Shown: piece after piece, positions 1-8,122 of the stretch
Numbering within the stretch: position 1 is the stretch's first letter
Layout of the letters: the number at the start of each line of letters is the position of its first letter
Origin: Bacteroidota bacterium
GTDB taxonomy: Bacteria; Bacteroidota; Bacteroidia; Chitinophagales; Chitinophagaceae
Assembly (NCBI GenBank): GCA_018267915.1
Contig: JAFDXN010000060.1
Location: 434,001-498,000, forward strand
DNA length: 64,000 bases
Reading direction: 5' to 3'
Program-made: the position numbers and the translations under genes
Notes under the pieces: model-generated
What the model saw: only the letters and a program-made list of their open reading frames with translations
Database searches by the model: none
Told to the model about the DNA's origin: nothing

Positions 1-3000
1 CAGGCTATGAGCTGTCTTTGAACAACATTTCTTATACACCTACGCTTACTATCACCCAGTCTGGCGGCACATTGCCCGGCCAGCCTATAACTGTTTACGC
101 GCGCCTTGCAGCAACAGCAGCTTTGGGTGCCCATAACGGTAACATTGCACTGACGTCAACTAACGCAACAACACAAAATATCGCTGTAACCGGCACTGTG
201 GTAATACCGACCGTTACAACTACGGGCACCATCAACCTGTTCAGCAGCATGTCAGGCTACCCCTCGGCTCCGCAGACATTAATACTTAATGGCAGCAACC
301 TCCAGGGCGACGTGACTGTCACAGCTCCCGCCGGTTTTGAAATATCTACAGATAACATCACTTACAATAACTCCATACTGCTCCTGCAGGTAGGCGGCAG
401 CTTGGTCGGCCAACCGATTACGCTGTATACGCGTATTAAGGCAAGTGCAGCAGGGTGGGTGAGTGGTAATCTCGTTTTCACATCGGCACTGATGCCGACT
501 ATGAATATACTGGTACGGGGTAATGCTAACCTGCCATTTACAAACGGTGATATAGCCGTTACCCGCGTGGGTGATAGCCTCAGTACACTGGTAAATACAG
601 GTAATGTTGTGTTCATCGATGAGTTTACACCCGCTGGCGTAAAAGTGCAGAGCATCATTCTGCCTTCCGCCGCAGCTTATCCTGCCAATAACCTGGTGCT
701 AAGCGGTGTTGCTACCAGCGAGGGTCACCTCTCACGCTCGCTCAATAGTCAATACCTTATTGTAGCCGGCTACGATACAACAGCAACGAATACAATGGCT
801 ACTTCGCTCTCTAACACTAGTGCAGCAACACTGAATCGCTCAGCTGCTCTTATCAGGTACGATGGCGCTGTCAATGTAGCTACCGCGCTGTCCGACGCTA
901 CCGGTAATGCACGCGGCGCTTATACCACTGATGGTAATAACCTTTGGATAGGGTGCAGCAGCTCAGGTATCCGTTACTGCACTGTTGGCTCCGGTACTTC
1001 GACACAGATCACTACCACTCCGACAAATATCCGTGATATCGGCTTTGCCGAATACGATGGCGGCGGTATTGGACAGTTGTTTATGTCGTCCTCGTCGGGT
1101 GCTACCAGGCTGGCACAGGTAGGCACAGGCCTGCCGACGACCGGACCGCAGACTGTTACGAACATCAATGGACCTATCCTCACAAGTCCTTACCAGTTCT
1201 TCTATGCCGACCTGGATCCTGCTACTCCCGGCGCCGACGTGCTTTGGGTAGCTGACGACGGCATCGGCCTTGTGCGCTTCTCATTAGTCGGCACTACATG
1301 GCAGCAGGACGGTGTTATTGGCGCACCTTCCGATGTTTACCGCGGTGTTACAGGTACCGTTAATAGCGCTACCGGCATCATGACTATCTATGCAGTGCGT
1401 CGTTTCGACGGTACAGCTACGGGCAACGGTGGCGACGTGGTTTCATTTACCGACAATATGGGCCATGCTCCTGCTACCTTTACGGCTCCTACGCTAAATA
1501 CGGTTGTAGCTGCAGGCACAAACAATAAGATATCATACAGGGGCATTGCACTCGTTCCTTATAACCCCACTTGTGTCGGCGGTGTTGTTAACTGGACGGG
1601 TAACGCCAGTGCCAATACAAAGCTTGCCGCCAACTGGTGCAGCCTTACCACGCCCACTACCTCTAACGATGTAGTGTACGATGCTACCGGTACTACCAAC
1701 CAGCCTCGCGTTGACAGTGCAGGCAATGATGCTCACAACCTGAGTGTGAAACCCGGCGTAGTGCTCAACTTCGCCAGCGGTAGTTCATACAACCTCACAG
1801 GTAGTATTTCAAACGGCGGCACTTTCAACAGTGCACTTGGTACCCTGAGTTTCACAGGTGCCTCGGCCCAGGGAACACCCGCTCTGCATGTTGCCAGGCT
1901 CATCACCAACTGCTCATCAGTTAACCCGGCAGGCAATGTGCAGGTTGATACCATGATGACAATGACAGCAGGCGATATCCAGTTGGGCGCTGATACGCTT
2001 ACACTCGGCACCTCCACATCGTTGCTGGGTACGTTAAGTCACACTTCAGGCCGAATATACGGCTACATGAAGCGCTGGTTCAACGGCACCAATGGCAGCG
2101 ACTCTACAGGCCTGTTCCCATTTGGTTTTGGTGGCAACGACCGCTTTATTACCGTAGGCTATACCACAGCTCCTTCTACGCCGGGTTCGCTCATCGGCCA
2201 CTACTGGTCGAACGATCTCAGGCCTTACCTGACGATCAACAATAACGTTCCGCTGTGGATCAATAACGTAGCACCCTGCACAGGTATGATAGGTGTTTCG
2301 CACATCGATACCAATATGTGGAAGCTGGTACCTGCTGACGGCTTCGCTAACCAGCATAATCCTGCAACAGATGGTCTTTACGATGTTACTCTTGCAGCCG
2401 AAAACCTGAACAACTACACCGTAGTCTGCGACATCACAGCGCTGAAGAGCGACAACGATACCAACTTCTTCGAAGACGGCGCGCACGTAGCCTCTACACT
2501 GGTAGGTTCCACCGTTATTGCTAAGCGCACGGGAGCCAGCGGCTGGAGCGATTGGACCTTCGGTGGCAACAACAACAACCCGCTGCTGATTAAGTTGCTC
2601 AACTTCGATGGCCGCAAGCTCAACAACATACAGTCGCAACTGCAATGGCGTGCAAACGCTGACGGCGGCGAAACATTTGTGCTGGAGCGCAGCACCAACG
2701 GTAAAGAGTTCTCCTTGATCAACACACAGGTAGCTAAGGCCGGTACCAACAACTACAGCTATGTGGACAACAGCCCGGCGATAGGTGGCAACTACTACCG
2801 CCTCGCGATCAAAGACGCAAATGGCCAGACAGTGTACAGCAATGTTGTGACCATCACCATGAACGGCAACGGCCTGCAACTGGTGAGCATCGCGCCTAAT
2901 GTTGTAACAGGGAATGCTACCGTGCACATCACCAACGACAATGCCGAAACAGCAACTATGCGCGTTATCGATGCGATGGGTAATACGGTAATGACACAGC

Positions 3001-3125
3001 CTTTGCAACTCAATGCAGGCAGCACATTCTTCACGCTGAATGCGGCTGGTCTGCGCACAGGTACCTACATGTTGCAGATCATAGCCAACGGCGCTATGGT
3101 GCAGCAGCGCTTCATCAAACAGTAA
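1..3125 (+). CDS. T9SS-secreted multidomain protein, 5' end missing
   Basis: The reading frame is already open at the left edge (codons read GYELSL), so the N-terminus and signal peptide lie outside the window. At least 1040 residues are present. The first 170 residues hold two diverged repeats of about 100 residues, each with a PGQPITVYAR / VGQPITLYTR core and ending TGT or RGN, typical of beta-sandwich modules in Bacteroidota surface proteins. A middle region of about 350 residues resembles a beta-propeller-like segment. The last 75 residues (from about LVSIAPN to QQRFIKQ) are a T9SS type A sorting domain, so the protein should cross the outer membrane through T9SS and be released or anchored at the surface. 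No catalytic motif was recognised. A terminator follows at 3151. Confidence 0.85.
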   Translation, partial: GYELSLNNISYTPTLTITQSGGTLPGQPITVYARLAATAALGAHNGNIALTSTNATTQNIAVTGTVVIPTVTTTGTINLFSSMSGYPSAPQTLILNGSNLQGDVTVTAPAGFEISTDNITYNNSILLLQVGGSLVGQPITLYTRIKASAAGWVSGNLVFTSALMPTMNILVRGNANLPFTNGDIAVTRVGDSLSTLVNTGNVVFIDEFTPAGVKVQSIILPSAAAYPANNLVLSGVATSEGHLSRSLNSQYLIVAGYDTTATNTMATSLSNTSAATLNRSAALIRYDGAVNVATALSDATGNARGAYTTDGNNLWIGCSSSGIRYCTVGSGTSTQITTTPTNIRDIGFAEYDGGGIGQLFMSSSSGATRLAQVGTGLPTTGPQTVTNINGPILTSPYQFFYADLDPATPGADVLWVADDGIGLVRFSLVGTTWQQDGVIGAPSDVYRGVTGTVNSATGIMTIYAVRRFDGTATGNGGDVVSFTDNMGHAPATFTAPTLNTVVAAGTNNKISYRGIALVPYNPTCVGGVVNWTGNASANTKLAANWCSLTTPTTSNDVVYDATGTTNQPRVDSAGNDAHNLSVKPGVVLNFASGSSYNLTGSISNGGTFNSALGTLSFTGASAQGTPALHVARLITNCSSVNPAGNVQVDTMMTMTAGDIQLGADTLTLGTSTSLLGTLSHTSGRIYGYMKRWFNGTNGSDSTGLFPFGFGGNDRFITVGYTTAPSTPGSLIGHYWSNDLRPYLTINNNVPLWINNVAPCTGMIGVSHIDTNMWKLVPADGFANQHNPATDGLYDVTLAAENLNNYTVVCDITALKSDNDTNFFEDGAHVASTLVGSTVIAKRTGASGWSDWTFGGNNNNPLLIKLLNFDGRKLNNIQSQLQWRANADGGETFVLERSTNGKEFSLINTQVAKAGTNNYSYVDNSPAIGGNYYRLAIKDANGQTVYSNVVTITMNGNGLQLVSIAPNVVTGNATVHITNDNAETATMRVIDAMGNTVMTQPLQLNAGSTFFTLNAAGLRTGTYMLQIIANGAMVQQRFIKQ

Positions 3126-3150
3126 AGACGTTTTCTTCATAAGGCCAGGG

Positions 3151-3182
3151 GCCTCCCGTTTACGGGGGGCTTCTTTTTTTTA
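3151..3182 (+). terminator. Rho-independent terminator after the T9SS gene
   Basis: GCCTCCCG, loop TTTA, CGGGGGGC (one T-G wobble), then TTC and a run of T, 26 bp after the stop codon. Confidence 0.75.
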
Positions 3183-3307
3183 TAGGTGTAGCAACAAAGT
3201 GTCTTAGCTAATAACCCTATGGAGTTTTAATCAGGGTTGCAGAAAAGCATGGCACTGACAACCTGTAAAGGTTGAACATCTTTGGATAATACCTGGAAGA
3301 ATGAGAT

Positions 3308-5104
3308 TTAATCGTCCAGCTTCAGCACCGCCAGGAATGCCTCCTGCGGCACATCCACGCTGCCTATCTGGCGCATGCGCTTTTTACCTTCCTTCTGCTT
3401 TTCCAGCAGCTTGCGCTTACGCGATATGTCGCCACCGTAACACTTAGCCGTTACGTCCTTCCTCATGGCCGATATTGTTTCGCGGGCCATGATCTTGGCG
3501 CCTATAGCTGCCTGTATGGCTATCATGAATTGCTGGCGCGGCAGCAGCTCCTTAAGCTTCGAGCATAGTTTGCGGCCAAAGTCCTGCGCGCGGCTGCGGT
3601 GTATCAGTGCGCTCAATGCGTCCACCTTATCACCGTTCAGCAATATGTCCATCTTGGCTATGTCGCTTTCGCGGTAGTCGAGCGGGTGGTAGTCGAAAGA
3701 AGCATAGCCCCTTGTAGATGATTTCAGCTTGTCGTAGAAGTCGAATACGATCTCCGTCAGCGGCATTTCGAATATCAGCTCCACGCGCGTTGGCGTCAGG
3801 TAGTGCTGGTTAATGAGCAGGCCGCGCTTGCCCAGGCACAGGCTCATGATATTGCCTATATAGTCGGGCAGGGTGATGATCTGCGCACGTATGAATGGTT
3901 CTTCTATCCTGTCCAGCCTGCTGGGGTCGGGCATTTCGCTGGGGTTGTTTACTATTACCGCTTTATCTTTTTCACGTGTCAGGTAGGCTTTAAAGCTCAC
4001 GTTGGGCACCGTGGTGATCACGGTCTGGTTGAACTCACGTTCCAGCCTTTCCTGTATGATCTCCATATGCAGCATGCCAAGGAATCCGCAACGGAAACCG
4101 AAGCCCAGCGCCTGCGATGTCTCCGGCTCGAATGTAAGTGACGCGTCGTTGAGCTGCAGCTTTTCCATGCACTCACGCAGTTCCTCAAAGTCGTCGGTCT
4201 CTACGGGGAAGATGCCTGCAAATACCATCGGCTTCACTTCCTCAAAGCCCTTCACTACTTCCTGTGTCGGGTTGACAACGGTAGTGATGGTATCACCCAC
4301 CTTCACCTCTTTGGCATTCTTGATGCCGGTGATGATATAGCCTACGTCGCCTGCGCTCACGCTCTTCTTCGGTGCGAGGCCCAGTTTCAGCACGCCCACT
4401 TCGTCGGCATAGTACTCGTTATCAGTATGGTAGAATTTTACTTTGTCGCCCTTGTTGATGGTGCCGTTCACCACGCGGTAGTAAGCAATGATGCCGCGGA
4501 ACGAGTTGAACACGCTGTCGAATATCAGCGCCTGCAGCGGGGCAGTGGGGTCGCCCTTCGGCGCTGGTATGCGCTCTATGATGGCGGCCATGATCTCTTC
4601 TATGCCAATACCGCTCTTGCCGCTTGCAAGGATTATCTCTTCCGGCTTGCAGCCAATCAGGTCCACTATCTGGTCGGTCACCTCGGGTATCATGGCGCCC
4701 TCCATGTCTATCTTGTTGATCACGGGTATGATCTCCAGGTCGTTCTCCAGCGCCAGGTACAGGTTGCTGATCGTCTGTGCCTGTATGCCCTGGCTGGCAT
4801 CCACCAGCAGCAGTGCGCCCTCGCAGGCGGCCAGTGCGCGGCTCACCTCGTAGCTGAAGTCCACGTGGCCGGGAGTGTCTATCAGGTTCAGTACATATTT
4901 CTCGCCCTTATGCTCATAGTCCATCTGTATGGCGTGGCTCTTGATGGTAATACCCTTCTCGCGCTCCAGGTCCATATCATCCAGCACCTGCGCCTGCATA
5001 TCGCGTTCGCTGATGGTCTTGGTATGTTCCAGTAAACGGTCGGCCAGGGTACTTTTACCATGGTCGATATGAGCTATAATGCAGAAATTCCTAATATTTT
5101 TCAT
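3308..5104 (-). CDS. lepA: Elongation factor 4 (LepA), ribosomal back-translocase GTPase
   Basis: 598 residues, the usual full length for LepA. G-domain motifs are clear: P-loop AHIDHGKST near residue 11, DTPGH (G3) near 77 and NKID (G4) near 130. The C-terminal half has the LepA-specific end (GAKIMARETISAMRKDVTAKCYGGDISRKRKLLEKQK... in short segments), which binds the A-site region of the ribosome. LepA is a cytosolic GTPase that remodels stalled ribosomes. It is transcribed alone; a TACCTTTG -7 element (5127-5134) lies 22 bp upstream of the ATG. Confidence 0.97.
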   Translation of the reverse strand: MKNIRNFCIIAHIDHGKSTLADRLLEHTKTISERDMQAQVLDDMDLEREKGITIKSHAIQMDYEHKGEKYVLNLIDTPGHVDFSYEVSRALAACEGALLLVDASQGIQAQTISNLYLALENDLEIIPVINKIDMEGAMIPEVTDQIVDLIGCKPEEIILASGKSGIGIEEIMAAIIERIPAPKGDPTAPLQALIFDSVFNSFRGIIAYYRVVNGTINKGDKVKFYHTDNEYYADEVGVLKLGLAPKKSVSAGDVGYIITGIKNAKEVKVGDTITTVVNPTQEVVKGFEEVKPMVFAGIFPVETDDFEELRECMEKLQLNDASLTFEPETSQALGFGFRCGFLGMLHMEIIQERLEREFNQTVITTVPNVSFKAYLTREKDKAVIVNNPSEMPDPSRLDRIEEPFIRAQIITLPDYIGNIMSLCLGKRGLLINQHYLTPTRVELIFEMPLTEIVFDFYDKLKSSTRGYASFDYHPLDYRESDIAKMDILLNGDKVDALSALIHRSRAQDFGRKLCSKLKELLPRQQFMIAIQAAIGAKIMARETISAMRKDVTAKCYGGDISRKRKLLEKQKEGKKRMRQIGSVDVPQEAFLAVLKLDD

Positions 5105-5126
5105 CCCAATGCCTCAAAAGAGTGGG

Positions 5127-5134
5127 CAAAGGTA
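5127..5134 (-). promoter_or_regulatory. -7 promoter element of lepA
   Basis: TACCTTTG on the minus strand matches the Bacteroidota -7 consensus TAnnTTTG, 22 bp before the lepA ATG. No good -33 element was seen at the usual spacing. Confidence 0.5.
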
Positions 5135-5256
5135 CGTTTTTAATAGGGGAATTATAAGACAATTAATTGTTTTTGAATATAGTGACAGACTATTGATAAC
5201 TAATGAATTGGCGTATATTAATTTGTATCTTGCTGTTTTACTAGGATGTTAATTAA

Positions 5257-6066
5257 ATGAAAGCAGTAAAACTGTACGACTATTACTCTTTTGGATTTAA
5301 CTATCAGTTACTGTTATATGGCAGTGCCAGCAAAACTGTTGAAGAGTTTGTAAATGATTTTCGTGTTTATTTCGATTTCATTAAAGAACATAATTTGAAG
5401 GTTACGATTTCGAGCCTAAAACTTCAACATATTAATGAAGATTTGGAGATACTGGGGAAACTTAACAAAGGAAAAAAGAAAAAAGAGAAAATTCCTACGG
5501 AGCTTCATACGAAAATAATTAATAAGATTACAAAGGCAGATTCAACACTTGATGCTGAATTGAATACAGAGATATCCTTTTTGCTGGATAAAAAAAGGTT
5601 TTCTAATGAGATACTAATAGACGATATAGAAAGTGTGTTTTCAAAATTTGTTTTTTCTGAACTTCCGGAGATTGCGAAGTACGATTTCAAAGAGTGTGGA
5701 AAGTGTTTAGCGTTTGATAGATTTACTGCTGCCGGATTTCATGCTTTGCGTGGAACAGAAGATACCTTGAAATTTTTTTATTCAAAGTTGTTAAATACTG
5801 CGGCGACTGAAATCCAAACTTGGGGGAGTTTTTATTCAGAGATATTCAAACAAAACAAAGCTGGTATTATTAATCCATTAGTAAGCGAGGAATTATTGGT
5901 CAATTTAGACAATTTGAGAAAATACTATCGCAATAAGACCCAACATCCTCAGCTAATTTACTCACTAGATGAAGTTCAGGATTTATTTTTCCTTTGCATA
6001 AAAACTGTCAATCAAATGATGAATGATTTGGAAGAAAGGAAGCTGATATCCTATTTGCCATTTTGA
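5257..6066 (+). CDS. HEPN-like domain protein, unknown function
   Basis: 269 residues, no signal peptide or membrane segment, so probably cytosolic. The C-terminal third is helical and contains RNKTQH at residues 225-230, which fits the R-x4-6-H motif with N after R that marks the active site of HEPN-fold RNases, followed by a long helix (SLDEVQDLFFLCIKTVNQM) as in that fold. A short lysine-rich stretch (residues 71-79) sits in the N-terminal half. Codon use is visibly more AT-rich than in lepA or the genes after 9 kb. The next gene starts 19-55 bp downstream on the same strand, which suggests an operon. HEPN proteins are often toxins or abortive-infection effectors; that role is inferred here from motif and context only. 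A TATCTTGC -7-like element is at 5226-5233. Confidence 0.7.
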   Translation: MKAVKLYDYYSFGFNYQLLLYGSASKTVEEFVNDFRVYFDFIKEHNLKVTISSLKLQHINEDLEILGKLNKGKKKKEKIPTELHTKIINKITKADSTLDAELNTEISFLLDKKRFSNEILIDDIESVFSKFVFSELPEIAKYDFKECGKCLAFDRFTAAGFHALRGTEDTLKFFYSKLLNTAATEIQTWGSFYSEIFKQNKAGIINPLVSEELLVNLDNLRKYYRNKTQHPQLIYSLDEVQDLFFLCIKTVNQMMNDLEERKLISYLPF

Positions 6067-6121
6067 TTGCAAACTGCCTAATCCTTTGGAGTATTTCCGG
6101 GCTTGCTATAGTTTAAGTGTT

Positions 6122-7246
6122 ATGGATCAACTTTTTTCGCCTTATCCACATACGGTGTTCCGTTATCGCCCAGATACACCTTTGTCTTTGAAGGAAATCC
6201 AATATGGGGAGATATTCTTCTCAGCAAGGGATGAATTGAACGATCCATACGATACAAAAAGTCCGGCTTTGTTTTTGAATGATCCCAAAATCTGCGAAAG
6301 GTTGATTGAGTACGTGATGGAACCCTATATTGCTTTCTCAGAGTTAGAGGGGAATTTAAATGTAGGCCTTATGACCGAGGTCTTATGTAGAAAGCAATTG
6401 CTTCTGGATGAGTTGATTGAAGTAATAAATTCCCGCCAATTCTTTGATGCGACGACAACATCGTTTTTAAAAATGGGCCTAGTGAATGTCGTTCAGCATT
6501 TTATAGAAAGATTCAAGTACTTATTATACACAGGTGCTGGTATTTGTTATATAGCATCTTTTTCTAAAAACTGTGTCAACCCTGTTGTCTGGTCTCACTA
6601 TGCTAATCATCACAAGGGATTTTGTTTGTGCTTCTCAATTCACGACCAAACATTTTGTAAAGACGAACATATTGCCAAAACAGGTTTACACAAGAAAGAG
6701 CATCGATTTGAAGAAGTTAATTACAAGGACAGAAATGTGACTACAAATGGCTATTATCATTTTCCTCCGGTCGTTCTAGGTGATAATGTTTCTAAAGAAC
6801 AGACAGAAGAATACTGGGACTTAAGACGTCAATCATACTTAACAAAGTATACAAGCTGGGGGTATGAGCAGGAAGTGCGCTTGGTTTTTGATGACTGGTT
6901 GGATATTCGCTCGTCTCAGGCTGGTTTTTTGAAACTGCCGGTTGGAGAAAGGATATTTTACTATGACCAGCGACAATTGACTGGCATCATCTTTGGCGCA
7001 AAAATGAAACACGATTATAGAAATGAAATCAGAAATGTTGTAATCAATATGAGAGAACGATTGATACTAAATAGTGGTAAACATCTCCCGGTATTTGTTT
7101 TCTATCAAGCCAGGGAAAGCTCTGATAGCTTTTTAATGAATATAGAAGGCGTAGACGGACTAGATGTTGGAAATCGCGTTTTTCAAATATCGGATTTGGA
7201 AAGCCAGCGAAGGAAAGAAGCTGAATTAAATGAGCGTAATAGTTAA
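6122..7246 (+). CDS. DUF2971 family protein
   Basis: 374 residues from the ATG at 6122 (MDQLFSPYPHT); an in-frame TTG at 6086 would add 12 residues but the family signature begins with VFRYRP just after the ATG. Signature segments of DUF2971 are visible: FRYRPDTPLSL, GEIFFSARDELNDPYD, and CYIASFSKN...VVWSHYANHHKGFCLCF near residues 145-185, then a strand-rich end with GIIFGAKM. The family has no established biochemical function and is found scattered in accessory regions of many bacteria. Like the gene before it, this one is AT-rich, and the two are probably co-transcribed. No signal peptide, so cytosolic. Confidence 0.8.
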   Translation: MDQLFSPYPHTVFRYRPDTPLSLKEIQYGEIFFSARDELNDPYDTKSPALFLNDPKICERLIEYVMEPYIAFSELEGNLNVGLMTEVLCRKQLLLDELIEVINSRQFFDATTTSFLKMGLVNVVQHFIERFKYLLYTGAGICYIASFSKNCVNPVVWSHYANHHKGFCLCFSIHDQTFCKDEHIAKTGLHKKEHRFEEVNYKDRNVTTNGYYHFPPVVLGDNVSKEQTEEYWDLRRQSYLTKYTSWGYEQEVRLVFDDWLDIRSSQAGFLKLPVGERIFYYDQRQLTGIIFGAKMKHDYRNEIRNVVINMRERLILNSGKHLPVFVFYQARESSDSFLMNIEGVDGLDVGNRVFQISDLESQRRKEAELNERNS

Positions 7247-7280
7247 CTCCAACTGGTTTAAGGTACTGTCCCCGCTCCCG

Positions 7281-7326
7281 CAAGTCCGTGACTTGTGATA
7301 ATAAATAATGGCAGTTTGCAACTGCC
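7281..7326. repeat. Double-hairpin repeat, copy 1
   Basis: Two perfect hairpins 14 nt apart. First: CAAGTC-CGT-GACTTG (7281-7295). Second: GGCAGTT-TGC-AACTGCC (7310-7326). It is preceded by CCCCGCTCCCG. Copy 2 has the same stems and differs within the hairpins only in the loops. Confidence 0.8.
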
Positions 7327-7431
7327 AACGCCACACTTTTAAAAATAAACAGTAAAAAAAATATCTTTTTTCCCTTCCCCTGCAAATCAACTGTTTATCT
7401 AAATCTCGTGTGTATCATACCCCCGCTACCG

Positions 7432-7474
7432 CAAGTCTGTGACTTGTGGTTATAGATGGCAGTTTACAACTGCC
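7432..7474. repeat. Double-hairpin repeat, copy 2
   Basis: CAAGTC-TGT-GACTTG (7432-7446) and GGCAGTT-TAC-AACTGCC (7458-7474), preceded by CCCCGCTACCG. Same orientation as copy 1, about 150 bp away. This resembles REP-type palindromic elements. Confidence 0.8.
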
Positions 7475-8033
7475 GGCTGCTTCGTGCTGCTAAGTCTTGT
7501 GCCTCACGCACATTGTTAAACTCAAAAAAATCCCTCAAAAAGCTTTCGCTACATCATTTAATACCACGCATCCCACAAACCCAACGAGATCAATCGCTTT
7601 TGAATTTTGACTTTTGAATTCTAATACAAAATAAAAGTATGGTACCCCAAAATAAAAGGTATCATACCACCATTTAAAGGGTATCATAAAAATCCAATTT
7701 CCCAATCCCAAATCTCCAAACGAGCTTTGCGCCAAAAACAAAAATTGAACATGTGGCTTTTCTAAAACGAATTACAAAACCGGCCTTTGAAAGAAAAGCG
7801 TTAAGAAAATGAGAGCGTAGGGCGGTTAAAAAAGAGCTCCGTCTACTGAAGCTTAAAGCAATCCGGACGCATAAAAGTCCTGCTGAAACTTGGGCGTGTT
7901 TGAAGCTGGAACTCATAGCTCTTTTCAGCCCGTAGCGAGCATTTTTAGCTTTTCTTTCAACAGCCTTGAACTTAGCGTAGCGGTCTCATGAGCGCTATTG
8001 AAAAATCATTGAGACTGCGAATAACTTTCTTTG

Positions 8034-8067
8034 GTTACTTTCTTTGTATCAAGACAAAGAAAGTAAC
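8034..8067. repeat. 14-bp perfect inverted repeat
   Basis: GTTACTTTCTTTGT (8034-8047), loop ATCAAG, ACAAAGAAAGTAAC (8054-8067). It lies 56 bp before the ATG of the terminase-like gene. Long in-frame extensions of that gene through this hairpin exist but look like read-through of a repeat, so the ATG at 8123 was preferred. Confidence 0.8.
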
Positions 8068-8122
8068 GGAGGAACAGAGGACTGAAGCCTGGGATTTAAT
8101 TATAAACCAAATCAAAATCACT

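Larger units (their letters stand above)
7247..8033. other. Repeat-dense non-coding stretch between the DUF2971 and terminase-like genes
   Basis: Nearly 800 bp without a convincing gene. It holds two copies of a double-hairpin repeat (7281-7326 and 7432-7474) and another imperfect hairpin (7637-7646 with 7658-7667, arms GTATGGTACC and GGTATCATAC). From about 7740 to 8033 open frames exist on the minus strand, but the DNA looks like a dispersed Bacteroidota repeat unit rather than a gene: no promoter, no recognisable protein. Confidence 0.6.

Noticed and set aside
2046..3140. Long open frame (364 codons) on the minus strand under the left-edge T9SS gene
   Set aside because: Fully antisense to a clear protein-coding gene with a conserved sorting domain; no promoter and no recognisable protein features. 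Codon bias of the sense gene keeps the frame open.
7247..7500. CRISPR array suggested by regularly placed short repeats
   Set aside because: Only two copies, each a double hairpin rather than a repeat-spacer unit, and no cas genes in the window.
7674..7916. 80-codon minus-strand frame in the repeat-dense stretch
   Set aside because: No promoter or known family; the DNA looks like a dispersed repeat unit that stays open in several frames.
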